The notes beneath the pieces are model-generated. The model searched no databases and had not been told where the DNA came from. It saw only the letters and a list, made by a program, of their open reading frames with translations. Both the position numbers and the translations under genes were made by a program. Shown here piece after piece: positions 54,769-64,000 of a DNA stretch of 64,000 nucleotides. The DNA comes from Vandiemenella viatica (taxonomy: Eukaryota; Arthropoda; Insecta; Orthoptera; Morabidae): NCBI GenBank assembly GCA_031002005.1, contig CM061919.1, forward strand, positions 177,613,121 through 177,677,120, in the 5' to 3' direction. Position 1 is the stretch's first letter. Each line of letters opens with the position of its first letter.

Positions 54769-55912
54769 GCAATAAATTACATTTTACTTTATCTAATTGC
54801 ATTTACATTAACTGTTTTTAGGTTTGACAACCCTTTTCGAGTTACCTTAACTAATACTATTTTTAGTCACACTATTTGTCCCATTATTTACACCTGCGTG
54901 AAACATAGGGTTGCCAGATACAGGCTTATAATTTCCGGAGCATTTCTGGTATTAAAAACTATTTTAGTGGTATGTTTAAAGAGTGAACAAAAATTGATGA
55001 GAAACGTATTTTAAGTAAAAACTATGCTGTCTATCATATATATATATATATAGGGTGGTGCAAGGATTTGAGAGAGGCTATACTAGCCTTTTCCAACCAA
55101 ATGTCAACCTCTCCTTCACGTGGTGCACCCTGTTTGCGCGGACGAGGCTCTGGCGACTGAAAGATTCCCAGTATAAGGAGTCATCCACTGCTTGCCAACG
55201 GCCTCCGAAAGGAGAGCGGGGAGCGGTTCAGGGCACCCTTTTGCCCTTGGGGTTGGAAACGGCCCTTTAAGGCAGATGAATCAGAAATGATCAACGGCAT
55301 GGCGATGCAGTAGGCAATGGGAAACCACTGCATTAAAGACCCAAAGGGTATCCCGAGGACATGTAATCCTCTCAAATTACATATATCATGATGGCTTCTT
55401 TGTGGGTAAAATAGTCCCCCAATCAAATCTCCGGGTGGGGACTGCTCAGGGAGGAGTCATCAAATGGATAGAAACATTCTACGAGTCGGAGCGTGGAATG
55501 TTAGTCTGAATAGAGCAGGTAGGTTAGAAAACTTAAAAAGGGAGATGGAACAACTTACGTTAGATGTTGTTGGGATTAGTGAGATTAAATGGAAGGATGC
55601 ACAGAATAATTAGCACACAAGCTGTCACTGGTGTAGGATTTGTAATGAACAAGAAAGTAGGGAAACAGGTGAGTTATTATAAACAGTTTAGTGACAGGAT
55701 TAATTTGATGAGGTTAGAAACTAAGCCCGTCCCAACCACATTAGTACAAGTGTATATGCCAACATTACGGGAAGATGACGAAGAAATAGAAAAATATACG
55801 CTGAAATTGAAGAATTAATCCAATATGTGAAGGGGGAGGAAAATCTAATAATTGGAATACAATAGTGGGAGAAGGTAAAGAGGGGAATACTGTAGGAAGT
55901 TTTGGTCTAGGA

Positions 55913-57524
55913 CAGCGGTTGACAACCTTTTAGCAGGCAAGGGCCACAAGGTGGCAAAACAAAGTAAAGGTGGGGCCACACATACACACTACAAACGCGA
56001 AAACTCAGTTTTCAAATTTTATTAATACAAATGAGGATACAAATGAAGAAAAGTTACAAAATTGATCTTACATACTAAATTCAGTGTGACGATTGAGGTT
56101 GCATTTGACTGGCTATTTTTTGTATGTCAACTTTCATGTTAGAAGTTGAAATACGTAATATATCTCTCAAATGCTTATCTGGGAGACGAGCAGCGTATTT
56201 ATTTTTTCGTTAATTGACGATTGAAAAAGTGTGCTTTCGTAAATTAAAGTGCTTCCAAAAATTGAAATAAACTTCTGAGCAAACTTCTTCATTTCGACAA
56301 AATCAGACGGCAAGCTACCATAAAATTTGACCAAATCATTCATCTCGTAAAAGGCGTTTTTTAGACTTTCATTGGATTGAAGTTCAATCACATTTGTAAA
56401 TTACTGGGTACATCCTCAACATGACATGAAAAAGGGTTAGCAAAAATCTTTAGTTTGTTCGAAACCTTCTCGAAATCACCGGATCTGTCACTGAATTGAC
56501 CTTGTAACTCCATTAAACGTCTTTCGCATAAATTAGCGCCTAGATCTTCAGTGTGCCGGGTAGAAGTTCTGGCAGATAAGCTTACATTTTCAGATTATTT
56601 TTTTTTGATCTGGGCATACATCTTCGGCCATAGCTAAGGCACATTGTTTTATTAATTCGCTGATGGTAAACAGTCGCCCAGACTTGGCAAGTATTTCTGC
56701 CACCCTTAAACTCGCACGTATATTTGTCTCGTTACTTTGAATTTGCACCTTAAAAACACTTTGTTGGTTCTTGAATGAAGATTTGAGTGAGTTGATTTTG
56801 TTTTTCTGGGAATCACCAACCAGGCACGCAAATTTTGCTTAATGCTCGGTATCATAGTGACGTTTGACGTTATATTCTTTTTGTATAGCAAGGGTTTTTG
56901 GCATATTGATCATAGCAGCTTTCCATTACAATTAATTAAAAAGTATAAATCTGTCCATGCATCGTTAAACACACTATTTTCTTTAATTAACTTCCTCTTT
57001 TTTGTAGCCATCAGTAAAACTTAAAACCAACAACGCCAAATACACGCATTAAGAATAAAGGCCGTGTTGAAAACATGTCACTTAATTTCGCTATGTAATT
57101 GTATGAATTATCAATATCTCACATTTACCGAACTGTAAACAAAATATTAGGTACTCGTAGGTCACAGAACAATAACTACATCGTAGGTACAAGGCTGCGG
57201 CGGCGGCGTGCACACATGAAATAACTTGTTTCACTCAATGACACAGCCAGCGCGGACGGAACGCGGGCGAGCGAGAGAAGATTATTGTCAACGCTGACCT
57301 ATTATTTCAATCATAGGAGAGAGTGGGGGAATCATTCCCGCTCTCACTTGTCCTGCTCTGTTCGCATAGTTTATTCGCTACGCTGTTAGATCGCGTTCAC
57401 TCTTTTATGCATTTATATTTTATAATATGGGCTTTCGATCTGATTTTTATAAGACGGACACGGGCCGCAAATAGAGAGGTCACGGGCTGCATGCGGCCCG
57501 CGGGCTACGCGTTGCCGACCGCTG
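55913..57524 (-). mobile_element. hAT (Charlie-like) element with perfect 8-bp duplication
   Basis: The ends CAGCGGTTGACAACC and, on the other strand, CAGCGGTCGGCAACG are flanked by identical GTCTAGGA (55905-55912 and 57525-57532). Removing the element and one copy of the duplication restores the RTE reading G-S-F-G-L-G-E-R-N-E-R-G. It is 1,612 bp with a minus-strand transposase remnant and GGGCC-rich subterminal sequence. Confidence 0.95.
56160..56900 (-). pseudogene. hAT transposase remnant (GTF2IRD2/ZBED-like clade)
   Basis: The minus strand from about 56890 reads N-V-K-R-H-Y-type DNA, the F-A-C-L-V segment, then QQSVFKVQIQSNETNIRAS (about 56680-56770) and an I-A-K-S-G-R-L-F-T-I-S-E-L-I-K stretch. 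This is the N-terminal part of the clade whose members include the domesticated GTF2IRD2 transposase domain. The catalytic middle is deleted. The C-terminal dimerisation domain survives at 56391-56167 with LKNAFYEMNDLVKFYG and FGSTLIYESTLFQSSINEK, where S-T-x-x-x-E-x-x-F is the hAT signature. Confidence 0.8.
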
Positions 57525-58323
57525 GTCTAGGAGAAAGAAATGAGCGAGGAAGTGGTTGCTAGAATTTTGTGAAAGATATAAGCTAGTATTGGCAAACACA
57601 CTGTTTAAGAACCATGCAAGGATATACACCTGGAAACGTCCTGGGGATACAGGCAGATATCAGCTAGATTCTATCATGGTCAAACCGAGATTCAGGAATC
57701 AAGTTCTAGACTGTAAAGCGTACCCAGGAGCCAACATAGACTCTGACCATAATTTGATAATACTGAAGTGCTGGCTGAAATTTAAGTGAATAAGGAAGCA
57801 GTATAAACAGAACAGACTGGAAGTGAATAAACTGAAACAATCTCTCTCAAAAGAAAAATTTGCAGAAATGGTAGACTTGGGTCTAAGAAGTAACTCTGAA
57901 AGGAGCTCAACCGAGGACGAATGGAATGCATTAAAGACCGAAATAATGATAGCTGGTAAAGATACATTAGGCTTTAGGGAACAAGCTGCCCAAAAACCTT
58001 GGATCACAGAAGAAATTTTGGAGGTGATGGATCAGAGGAGAAGGTACAAAAATGCTCAGGATGAAGCAGGAAGAGAGCAATACAGGCAATTTAGAAATCA
58101 AATAAATAGGAAATGCAAAATAGCAAAAGAAAAATGGCTACAAGCAAAGTGTGAAGAAGTAGAAAAGGAAATGGTCATAGGTAAAGTAGATGTTGCCTAC
58201 AGAAAGATCAAACAAACTTGGTGAAATGAAGAAAGGAGATATGAACATTAAAGCTGCCTATGGGAAACCTCTTTTAAGCTCAGATGATAGAGCTAACCGA
58301 TGGAAAGAATACATTGAGAAACT

Positions 58324-58420
58324 ACACAAATAATGTTCTCGGGTGACTAGCCGAGTTATAGGAGTGTTATAGTAATCACACGATATTTCGGTGGTCTGAA
58401 TCATCGGCGCCATCTTCCTG
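58324..58420 (-). mobile_element. 97-bp Penelope-like fragment with perfect 14-bp duplication
   Basis: TACATTGAGAAACT flanks both sides (58310-58323 and 58421-58434), and removal restores the RTE frame E-Y-I-E-K-L-Y-V-G-D. The insert is a diverged copy of 24530-24640: ATATTTCGGTGG, CGGCGCCATCTTC and a CTCGGG...CCGAG hairpin. A 14-bp duplication indicates target-primed retroposition. The hammerhead-like stem II is degenerate here. Confidence 0.85.
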
Positions 58421-60304
58421 TACATTGAGAAACTGTATGTTGGGGACGACTTGAACAATAGTGTAATGGAAAAAGAAGGTGATGTCAACATTGATGACTT
58501 AGGAGATCCTGTTTTGAGGACAGAATTAAATAAAGCTCTGAATGACTTGAAAGCAAATAAGGCAGTTGGAAATGATGAGATCCCTGCAAAACTCCTTAAA
58601 TCCTTAGGAGAGGAAGGAATCGAAATATTATTCAAGCTGATATCATAAAGTTATGAAACAGGAGAAATTTCAACTGATTTTAATAAAAAATATCATCTTC
58701 ACACTTCCAAAGAAAGCACAAGCCAACAAATGTGAGAATTATTGCACCATTAGTCTAACATCACGGGCTTCAAAATTACTGACCAGAATAATATACAGAA
58801 GGATGGAAAGGGTAGTAGAAGAGATAGTAGGTGAAGATCAGTTTGGGTTTAGGAAAAATCGCGGTACAAGGAAAGCAATTCTGTCTTTAAGATTAATACT
58901 TGCAGGACGGATCAAGAAAAACAAAGATACTTTTATGGCATTTGTTGATTTAAAAACAGCTTTTGATAGTGTTAGGTGGGACAAGATGTTCAAAATTTTA
59001 AAGAAGTCAGGTCTAAAGTATCGAGAAAGAAGAATACTCTATAAACTATATAAGAATCAAGTGGCTATAATAAAATTGAGAATCACAAGAGACATGCATC
59101 GGTTAAAAAGGGTGTGAGACAAGGCTGTAGTCTATCCCCGTTAATATTCAACTTGTATGTAGAAGAAGCAATGAAGAAAGTCAAAGTAAAATTTCCATGT
59201 GGCATAAGTTTTCAGGAAGAAAAAAAATCAGTATGCTACGATTTGCTGATGACATTGTCTTGTTAGCAGAGAGGGCTGAGGATATTGAGAAGTTACTGAA
59301 TGGCATGAACAAAATACTGAAGGAAGATTTTGGACTGAATATAAATCAAAGCAAGACAAAAGTGATGAAATGTAGCAGAAATGATACCAATACTAGAAGA
59401 ATAAATATATAAATAGGATCAGATGCAATAGGAGAAGTAAGTGAATTCTGTTACTTGGGAAGCAAAATTACAACCGAGGGCCTAAGCAGGAATGATGTTA
59501 AAAGCAGAATAGCACTAGCAAAAAGAGCCTTCATAAAAAAGAGAAACCTTTTAGTTTCAAATATTGACCTAGGAATTAAAAAGAACTTTTTAAAACTCTT
59601 TGTGTGGAACACAGCACTTTATGGTAGCAAAACATTGACTTAGGAATTCCGGAAATAAATAAAATTGAATGGACAGACAAAGTAAGAAATGGACGAGTTT
59701 TGGAAATGTTGGGTAAGAAAAGTTTGTGGAAGAAGCTTACAGAAAGAAGAGACAGGCTGTTAGGTTATATTTTGAGACATGTTGGATTGGTTAATTTGTT
59801 AGTGGAGGGAACAGTTAAAGGTAAGAACTGTAGAGGAAGACAGAGATTAGAATATATGAAACAGGTAATTGAGGACTTGGGCTGTAAGGGGTATGTAGAA
59901 ATGAAGAGGTTAGCACAGGATAGGAAAGGATGGAGGATTGCATCAAACCAGTCGAAAGACTGATGACAGCGAAAAAAAAAAAATAATAATAATAATAGGA
60001 TAGGGAAAAATAAATAGATACTCGTCACCACAGATGAAGGCAGGAGGGCAAGACGAACAAGTAAAAACCTAAACAAATTGCACCATATTTCTTATCATGC
60101 CACCACACATGGTACCAACATTTTTAACACGTTTCTCGGTCCGCACCATCAGAGTCCTCTCAGATAAAAGCAGTATTTCGGAACTTAGAAGGTGGGAACT
60201 GGCTTATCAGTACCAACTGGGTATCAGACAACCACCAGGTCTAAATTTAAGATAGCACCATTTTTCCTCCCACCCATCCCCCTCACTTCCACCTTCTCCC
60301 ATAG

Positions 60305-60757
60305 AACCACCGCTTACCAGTTGGTAAGTTTATAGATTGTAACTTCGAATTTTGCTTATTTTTAATTTCAAATTTCTGAATATATTGTTTTTCAGATGTT
60401 TGCACATATGTCCATTACTTAATAGGAATTTAGGACCATTAACTGAGATCTACTGCACTTCAGCGATGGGTGCCTTTGTACAGTTTTACTTTCTATTTTC
60501 TATTCATTATCATTTTCCAGCCTATGCTTTTCTACCCCCTCCCTCACTTCCCGCCATGTTGTCCCCCCTCCCTCCCCCACCACCATGAGCTACCGGCATT
60601 TTAGCTTACGCAGTTGGCTGCCAGCCGCCAGCATGCAGCTTTCTCACTCCTGCTGATGAAGAGCCATGGGGCTCGAAAATTATATTCTGTGTGTGTTCGT
60701 GTGTTTTTTTTTGTGTACCAATGCCACAGGACTCCTCTTCTATGGTAAGCGGTGGTT
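60305..60757 (+). mobile_element. Inverted-repeat-bounded, Penelope-like segment with hammerhead-like core
   Basis: AACCACCGCTTACCA (60305-60319) and its exact complement (60743-60757) bound 453 bases. Inside, CTGATGA (60653-60659), one A, GAGCC, loop ATGG, GGCTC and GAAA (60675-60678) match the order CUGAUGA, stem II, GAAA of a hammerhead ribozyme, with one non-canonical base before stem II. Similar motifs lie in Penelope-like element terminal regions. No reverse transcriptase is seen here. Confidence 0.45.
60653..60690 (+). ncRNA. Hammerhead-ribozyme-like motif
   Basis: Core CTGATGA, perfect 5-bp stem II (GAGCC/GGCTC, loop ATGG) and GAAA. A short A-A-T/A-T-T stem III with loop TAT, followed by C (60685), would place a cleavage site after ATTC. 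Stem I pairing is weak, and there is an extra A at 60660. It is a candidate only; it may be a decayed or non-cleaving relative. Confidence 0.3.
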
Positions 60758-60835
60758 TTTATCCTATCCTAATGTTTAATATATCCGCTTTGACCGCCTT
60801 TTTTTTCCTAATAACCTATATGTATATCACATCTT

Positions 60836-60930
60836 TTAGGTTTCTTAATTAAACTATAGTTAAAAATTAACATTAGGTATTATGAATAAAAAGGAAAAAT
60901 ACTAAACTTAAAACAAAAATCGGCCACCTA
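60836..60930 (+). repeat. Direct repeat, copy 1, beside the mariner derivative
   Basis: TTAGGTTTCTTAATTAAAC and the next 70 bases resemble 61842-61935 (TTAGGCTTATTAATTAAAC). The mariner derivative lies between the copies, so a tandem duplication of the outer element pre-dates or frames that insertion. Confidence 0.55.
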
Positions 60931-60940
60931 TTTTATTATA

Positions 60941-61771
60941 CAGGGCGTTCGCCGGGAAACGCAACCCACTGTTAGCGCTACAAGGAAGAAACTGCTCGCG
61001 GCGAGCGAGCGGTCAGCTCCCGGCATTGTTCGACCGTCGGCCGCGGACTATTTCATAAACTTGTATGTGCTAAGCATTTAAATGTGACGTAATTCATTAG
61101 CTTACCTTATAAAAGATGCTGGAAGTGTTGACACTCTTGTGTAATGCACATTTCACATCTTCTGAACATATTTCGAGACACACGCTGCCCTAACTGACTT
61201 AATGATTTTTTGGGTGACTGTTCTAGTCGAAAAGCGATATCGTCAATTTTCTCCTCTGTGAGAATACGGTTGACCGACAGTCTCTTTTTGTTAAAAAATG
61301 AACCCGTTTCTCTTACTTTTTTAACCAGACGCAGAATTGTTGATTTAGCTGGCAGTAAAGCGCCAGGATATTCGCGACGAAATTTACTGCGACACTTTTT
61401 AAACGACTTCTTCTTCACATATGTATCGTAGAGAAATATTCTTTGTTGCAAACTGTAACGTACCATAATTTTACTCACACTCAAACACGGTACAGATTAG
61501 TAAGAGTATGAAGCCCCAAACCAGCCAAACCACAAAGAAACGTTTATTCACAACACTGATTAATAAGAGACTGAAGTCACAAACTATCTACAATGCAAAG
61601 AAACCGTTCTTAACAATGTAAGGGTCACTGCACTGCACTGTTGGGGCAGCGGAGGTGTTAAACAGTGCGGTGATTCACGGTGGCGTGTGGCGGAAACTGC
61701 TGGCTCCGCTGTCCGAGCAAGTTGCCGACGGCAACAGACTGGGAGGGTTGCGTTTTCCGGCGAACGCCCTG
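60941..61771 (-). mobile_element. Mariner-type (IS630) deletion derivative with intact small ORF
   Basis: CAGGGCGTTCGCCGGGAAAC and its near-perfect complement GTTTTCCGGCGAACGCCCTG end the element, and TA flanks both sides (60939-60940 and 61772-61773). At 831 bp it carries one minus-strand ORF that fuses the transposase N-terminus to its extreme C-terminus. The sharp ends and open frame suggest a comparatively young insertion. Confidence 0.9.
61107..61484 (-). CDS. 125-aa N/C-fusion transposase derivative (DUF4817-type HTH)
   Basis: Residues about 8-60 read YDTYVKKKSFKKCRSKF followed by R-E-Y-P-G-x-x-x-P-x-K-x-T-I-x-x-L-V-K-K, the DUF4817-type helix-turn-helix that starts this clade of IS630 transposases. 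Residues 60-98 (R-x-L-T-E-E-K-I-D-D-I with S-P-K-K-S-L-S-Q-L) continue the second DNA-binding subdomain. At about residue 98 the sequence jumps to RNMFRRCEMCI and H-F-Q-H-L-L, the C-terminal end of the full protein. The whole DDE catalytic core (some 200 residues) is missing, yet the frame is uninterrupted from ATG at 61484 to the stop. If expressed it would bind element ends without cutting; this is inference from domain content. Confidence 0.7.
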   Translation of the reverse strand: MSVSKIMVRYSLQQRIFLYDTYVKKKSFKKCRSKFRREYPGALLPAKSTILRLVKKVRETGSFFNKKRLSVNRILTEEKIDDIAFRLEQSPKKSLSQLGQRVSRNMFRRCEMCITQECQHFQHLL

Positions 61772-61841
61772 TACTTTAACATTGGTTATCACAACCAAAA
61801 TCTCAAAAACACTAAACTTATACAAAAATTGAACACTTCTG

Positions 61842-61935
61842 TTAGGCTTATTAATTAAACTTAGATAGAAAATCAATATCAAGTATTATCAACAAATAAA
61901 CAAAAATTGAACATCTATCTTTGGCAAAATCAAAA
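61842..61935 (+). repeat. Direct repeat, copy 2
   Basis: Partner of 60836-60930. Confidence 0.55.
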
Positions 61936-62029
61936 TGAATATCAAACAAAATGAATCTTGATCACCTACTTTTTTGAAAATATTTATCACTGAATCTTCC
62001 TTTTTCACAAGTTTTTCTCCGTTACTGCT

Positions 62030-62520
62030 TCACAAAACTGGTAAAATTCCTGAGCAAGTCTCTTCAAAATTGAGTTTACAATTCAGCCTTGAGCAATCCA
62101 TGGACATTCTGTTTTGCTCTTTAATCCATAAATTTTTCAACGGGCTAAAACTTCTTGCAAAAGCCATTGCTTGTTGGAATGACAAAACAAAACCAACTAT
62201 TTTCTTTAAAATTACAAAATTATACGAAACATTTGTTCTAAAGAAATTGGCCCAGATTTTATCGTTGGGCAAGTCTTTTGGAAGGACCTCAAAAACACCT
62301 TTCAGATATCTGAACTCTGTTTAAAGGGAATCATTGTTAACTGCATCTAGAATTTTCAAAATACCAGGAAATTCAAAGTGTATTTTCGTGTAAATTTCAA
62401 TTCCTCAGATTTAAGGGACAAAAGCTCTAACGTTTTATAAATTGCATCCTTTTGCCCACCGTGATGAATTGGGTTTGAGTAGAAAGATAATATTTGGGAA
62501 TTCCGGGACATTAACACATA
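62030..62520 (-). pseudogene. hAT transposase C-terminal remnant of the outer element
   Basis: The minus strand (62272-62030) reads LKNLWIKEQNRMSMD and KLNFEETC, matching the L-K-N-x-W-x-x-x-R-N-R-M-S end of the hAT dimerisation domain (usually followed by L-x-x-x-F-N-x-x-x-C). Upstream (62500-62280) decayed frames show S-E-E-L-K-F-T-R-like sequence. The catalytic core is absent and stops are frequent. The position next to the TAGGGTTGCC end supports the outer hAT call. Confidence 0.6.
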
Positions 62521-62589
62521 ATTACTGGACACGGGACCAGATACAAAATTCTGGGACATTCCCGGCCATTGGGCAACCCTAGTGAAACT

Positions 62590-63192
62590 GCTTATACTGG
62601 TAGCCTTGTTGTTCCACCTCTTCTCAAACAACAGTAAAGTATAAAGAAGCCTAAAAGCACAAATATTTATGCAACCATTTGGGAGCAAACATTAGTTAAT
62701 ACTTATGTCTAATCACTGATTGTTCTACAAGATACAATTGTTAGTCATTGCCATTCAAAGTCTCTTCTGTAGAGGTTAGTAGTTTTTCAAAAAAATCCTT
62801 TCATTGTGTTTGAAGCGTTTGTCTTGATTTTCAGCAATCTTGTAGTGTACATTTAAAAGGGTAGAATGTGAAAAGTATAATTACAACTAATGTGTCTTTG
62901 TTGTCTCTCTATGGTGACAGTTTTGAAAATTTTTCTTTTTCACAAATGTTAATTTGATAGTCTGTTGAAATCTTGTTTTCAAGCATGATCCTACTTATAA
63001 CAGTTTTGTTCTTAAGTCAGTATTTAATATAATTACCATACTCTTCACTCCTGTTTAAGTATGATAGACCATAAAGTCAATGAAACACTGTATTTTTTCA
63101 TCCTAAAACATTATATACTGCACAGTATTGATTTGCTAGGTTACTTTATTAATACAAAATATACAGGATGTGATCTTTGATATCAGAGTCTT
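62590..63192. other. AT-rich spacer
   Basis: No recognised feature. Confidence 0.5.
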
Positions 63193-63201
63193 CTCCTTTG
63201 G

Positions 63202-63403
63202 TACCGAGCTTGGTAATGCTTGAGCTTTGCATTTGGGAGGATGTGGGTTCAAATCCGCCTCAGGCATCTTGATTTCAGTTTTCAAAGGTTGCTGAAACCA
63301 CTGCGGCTGTGGCCAAATTTCTTCCTTTTCCGTGTTCCTAATCCTGTCCCACCTCTGATGACCTCAACGATGGTAGGTGAAAAAAAAAAAAAAAAAAAAA
63401 AAA
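63202..63403 (+). mobile_element. SINE copy with 9-bp duplication and long A-tail
   Basis: TACCGAGCTTGGTAATGCTT, the B box GTGGGTTCAAATCC, the family body, CCACCTCTGATGACCTCAAC and about 24 A. CTCCTTTGG flanks both sides (63193-63201 and 63404-63412). The head is divergent and the body shortened. Confidence 0.9.
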
Positions 63404-63412
63404 CTCCTTTGG

Positions 63413-63762
63413 CAAGGGCTTTCTCAGCCATCATCTAAGCAAGTATCAGTAAGGCTCTTGAGGTTGAAGACACTAGTTTGAAAAATTGATTTAAGGAACT
63501 TTGCACTGATTTTTTTTTTTTTTTTTTTTATAATCACCATCTTTGATGCCATTGGAATTGGCTTACCATTTTTTACACTGCCACTATTTCAATTTGTCTT
63601 TCTCATACCATTAAATGTGTTAGGTAAAGTATTTCATGATATAATCACACAAATAACATTAAACAATAACAGAACTACTGTTGGTGTGTATACAAAGGGC
63701 TGGAATACTGGCCTTTGGCAGATGCTATAATGCTGATTAGCTTGGGTCACATCAGAAATTCA
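63413..63762. other. AT-rich spacer with T-run
   Basis: T-run of about 19 at 63511. No recognised gene. Confidence 0.5.
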
Positions 63763-64000
63763 TTTTTTTCCCATCATTTGTCTTTTGACTGGTTTGATGC
63801 AATCCTCCATCCCTTCCAATCTTGTGCTAACTTCTTCCTTTCCTCTACATACCCATTACAATCCATGTCCTCAATTATCTGCTTCATATATTCTAATTTC
63901 TGCCTTCCTCTTCAGTTCTTAGCATCGACTGTTCCCTCCACTAACAAATAAACCAATCCAGCATGTCTCAAAATAAGACCTACCAACCTGTCTCTTCTTT
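63763..64000 (-). mobile_element. RTE LINE 3' end, minus strand, continues past window
   Basis: A T-run (A-tail on the minus strand) at 63763-63770 is followed by the complement of the RTE C-terminal coding: R-R-D-R-L-V-G-L-I-L-R-H-A-G-L-V, L-V-E-G-T-V, R-Q-K-L-E-Y-M-K-Q-I-I-E-D-M and S-N-Q-S-K-D. One stop and several substitutions distinguish it from the 59700-59966 copy. Confidence 0.9.

Larger units (their letters stand above)
55464..59966 (+). pseudogene. RTE ORF: AP endonuclease plus reverse transcriptase (disabled)
   Basis: ATG at 55464 starts MDRNILRVGAWNVSLNRAG, the APE endonuclease N-terminus, with V-V-G-I-S-E-I-K-W (catalytic Glu) following. The hAT splits the domain, which ends with R-Y-Q-L-D-S-I and SDHNLIILK (catalytic Asp-His) near 57760. 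A basic linker (57823-58224) precedes the reverse transcriptase: QFGFRKNRGTRKAI (58850), AFVDLKTAFDSVRWDKM (58938-58990, motif A Asp), G-V-R-Q-G-C-S-L-S-P (motif B), RFADDIVLLAE (59238-59270, catalytic Asp pair) and FCYLGSKIT (59446-59472). The C-terminus runs to a stop at 59964. Stops or frameshifts occur near 55610, 57790, 58650, 59117, 59410 and 59643. A short segment present in the 33380 copy (A-F-E-M-W...) is deleted here. Confidence 0.85.
55050..59998 (+). mobile_element. RTE-type LINE, near full-length, with two nested insertions
   Basis: It has a GC-rich 5' leader (55050-55463), an endonuclease plus reverse-transcriptase frame, and the 3' end GTCGAAAGACTGATGACAGC followed by poly-A and five TAA/TAAT units (59973-59998). 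An AAA(TAA)n tail is characteristic of RTE elements. It is interrupted by hAT at 55913-57524 and by a 97-bp retroposed piece at 58324-58420. It is the template family for 33380-34596 and 63763-64000. Confidence 0.9.
54906..62581 (-). mobile_element. Outer hAT-like element enclosing several younger insertions
   Basis: The left end TAGGGTTGCCAGATAC and right end GGCCATTGGGCAACCCTA share an 11-base inverted repeat. GTGAAACA (54898-54905) and GTGAAACT (62582-62589) flank the ends and match at 7 of 8 positions, as for an aged hAT duplication. Near the right end a minus-strand hAT C-terminal domain remnant supports the class. The interior holds an RTE LINE, a nested hAT, a Penelope-like segment and a mariner derivative. 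That both ends belong to one element is inferred. Confidence 0.55.

Overview
The window is non-coding, repeat-dense animal DNA, almost certainly from a large insect genome. My best guess, from the repeat families alone and at low confidence, is a polyneopteran such as a cockroach, termite or orthopteran. The reasons are AT-rich sequence, no bacterial-style gene packing, no intact long host ORF, a 1,000-base assembly gap, and many decayed transposons (hAT, Tc1/mariner, pogo, a MADF-domain element, RTE-type and Jockey/CR1-type LINEs, and a tRNA-headed SINE family with well over a dozen copies). All family assignments come from motifs read by eye; no database search was run.

Layout. 1-5.6 kb: a hAT relic with a BED-finger start, two 3' fragments of one LINE family on the minus strand, and a second hAT transposase relic. 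5.6-10.6 kb: sparse, with a GC-rich hairpin and a possible TATA promoter. 10.6-11.9 kb: two Tc1/mariner-type elements five bases apart, each with long inverted repeats and TA flanks. 12-18.2 kb: a GC-rich island, a dispersed arthropod repeat, and a decayed tandem array (unit about 173 bp) interrupted by a LINE that itself carries a MITE. 19-24.6 kb: LINE and mariner relics, a palindrome-rich repeat, and a 700-bp hAT-type MITE with an 8-bp duplication. 26.9-28.9 kb: an LTR/PBS scar, a Tc1-like end and a Jockey-like fragment.

29.6-36.3 kb appears to be one Tc1-type element on the plus strand, broken into four pieces by three insertions. The first insertion holds a second decayed array (unit about 170-178 bp) with a MADF-domain element inside it; the second holds a 5'-truncated RTE LINE; the third holds a SINE. 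37-47 kb holds SINE clusters, including a head-to-head pair, a pogo-like MITE and a GC-rich hAT MITE with an internal minisatellite. Near 48.3-48.45 kb is the best host-gene candidate: a TATA/initiator promoter followed by a tiny first exon encoding M-K-A-F and then a consensus splice donor, the layout typical of insect cuticular-protein genes. 50.3-52.3 kb is another Tc1 relic carrying a MITE and a SINE.

54.9-62.6 kb is a nested composite. Outer hAT-like ends with a 7/8-match duplication enclose an RTE LINE, which carries a 1.6-kb hAT with a perfect 8-bp duplication and a 97-bp retroposed fragment with a perfect 14-bp duplication. The outer element also encloses a Penelope-like segment with a hammerhead-like core and a mariner-type deletion derivative that still encodes an intact 125-aa DNA-binding protein. 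The window ends in a third RTE copy on the minus strand.

Few genes here can work together in the usual sense. The biology is layered transposition, with one likely host first exon and one potentially active small transposon-derived protein.
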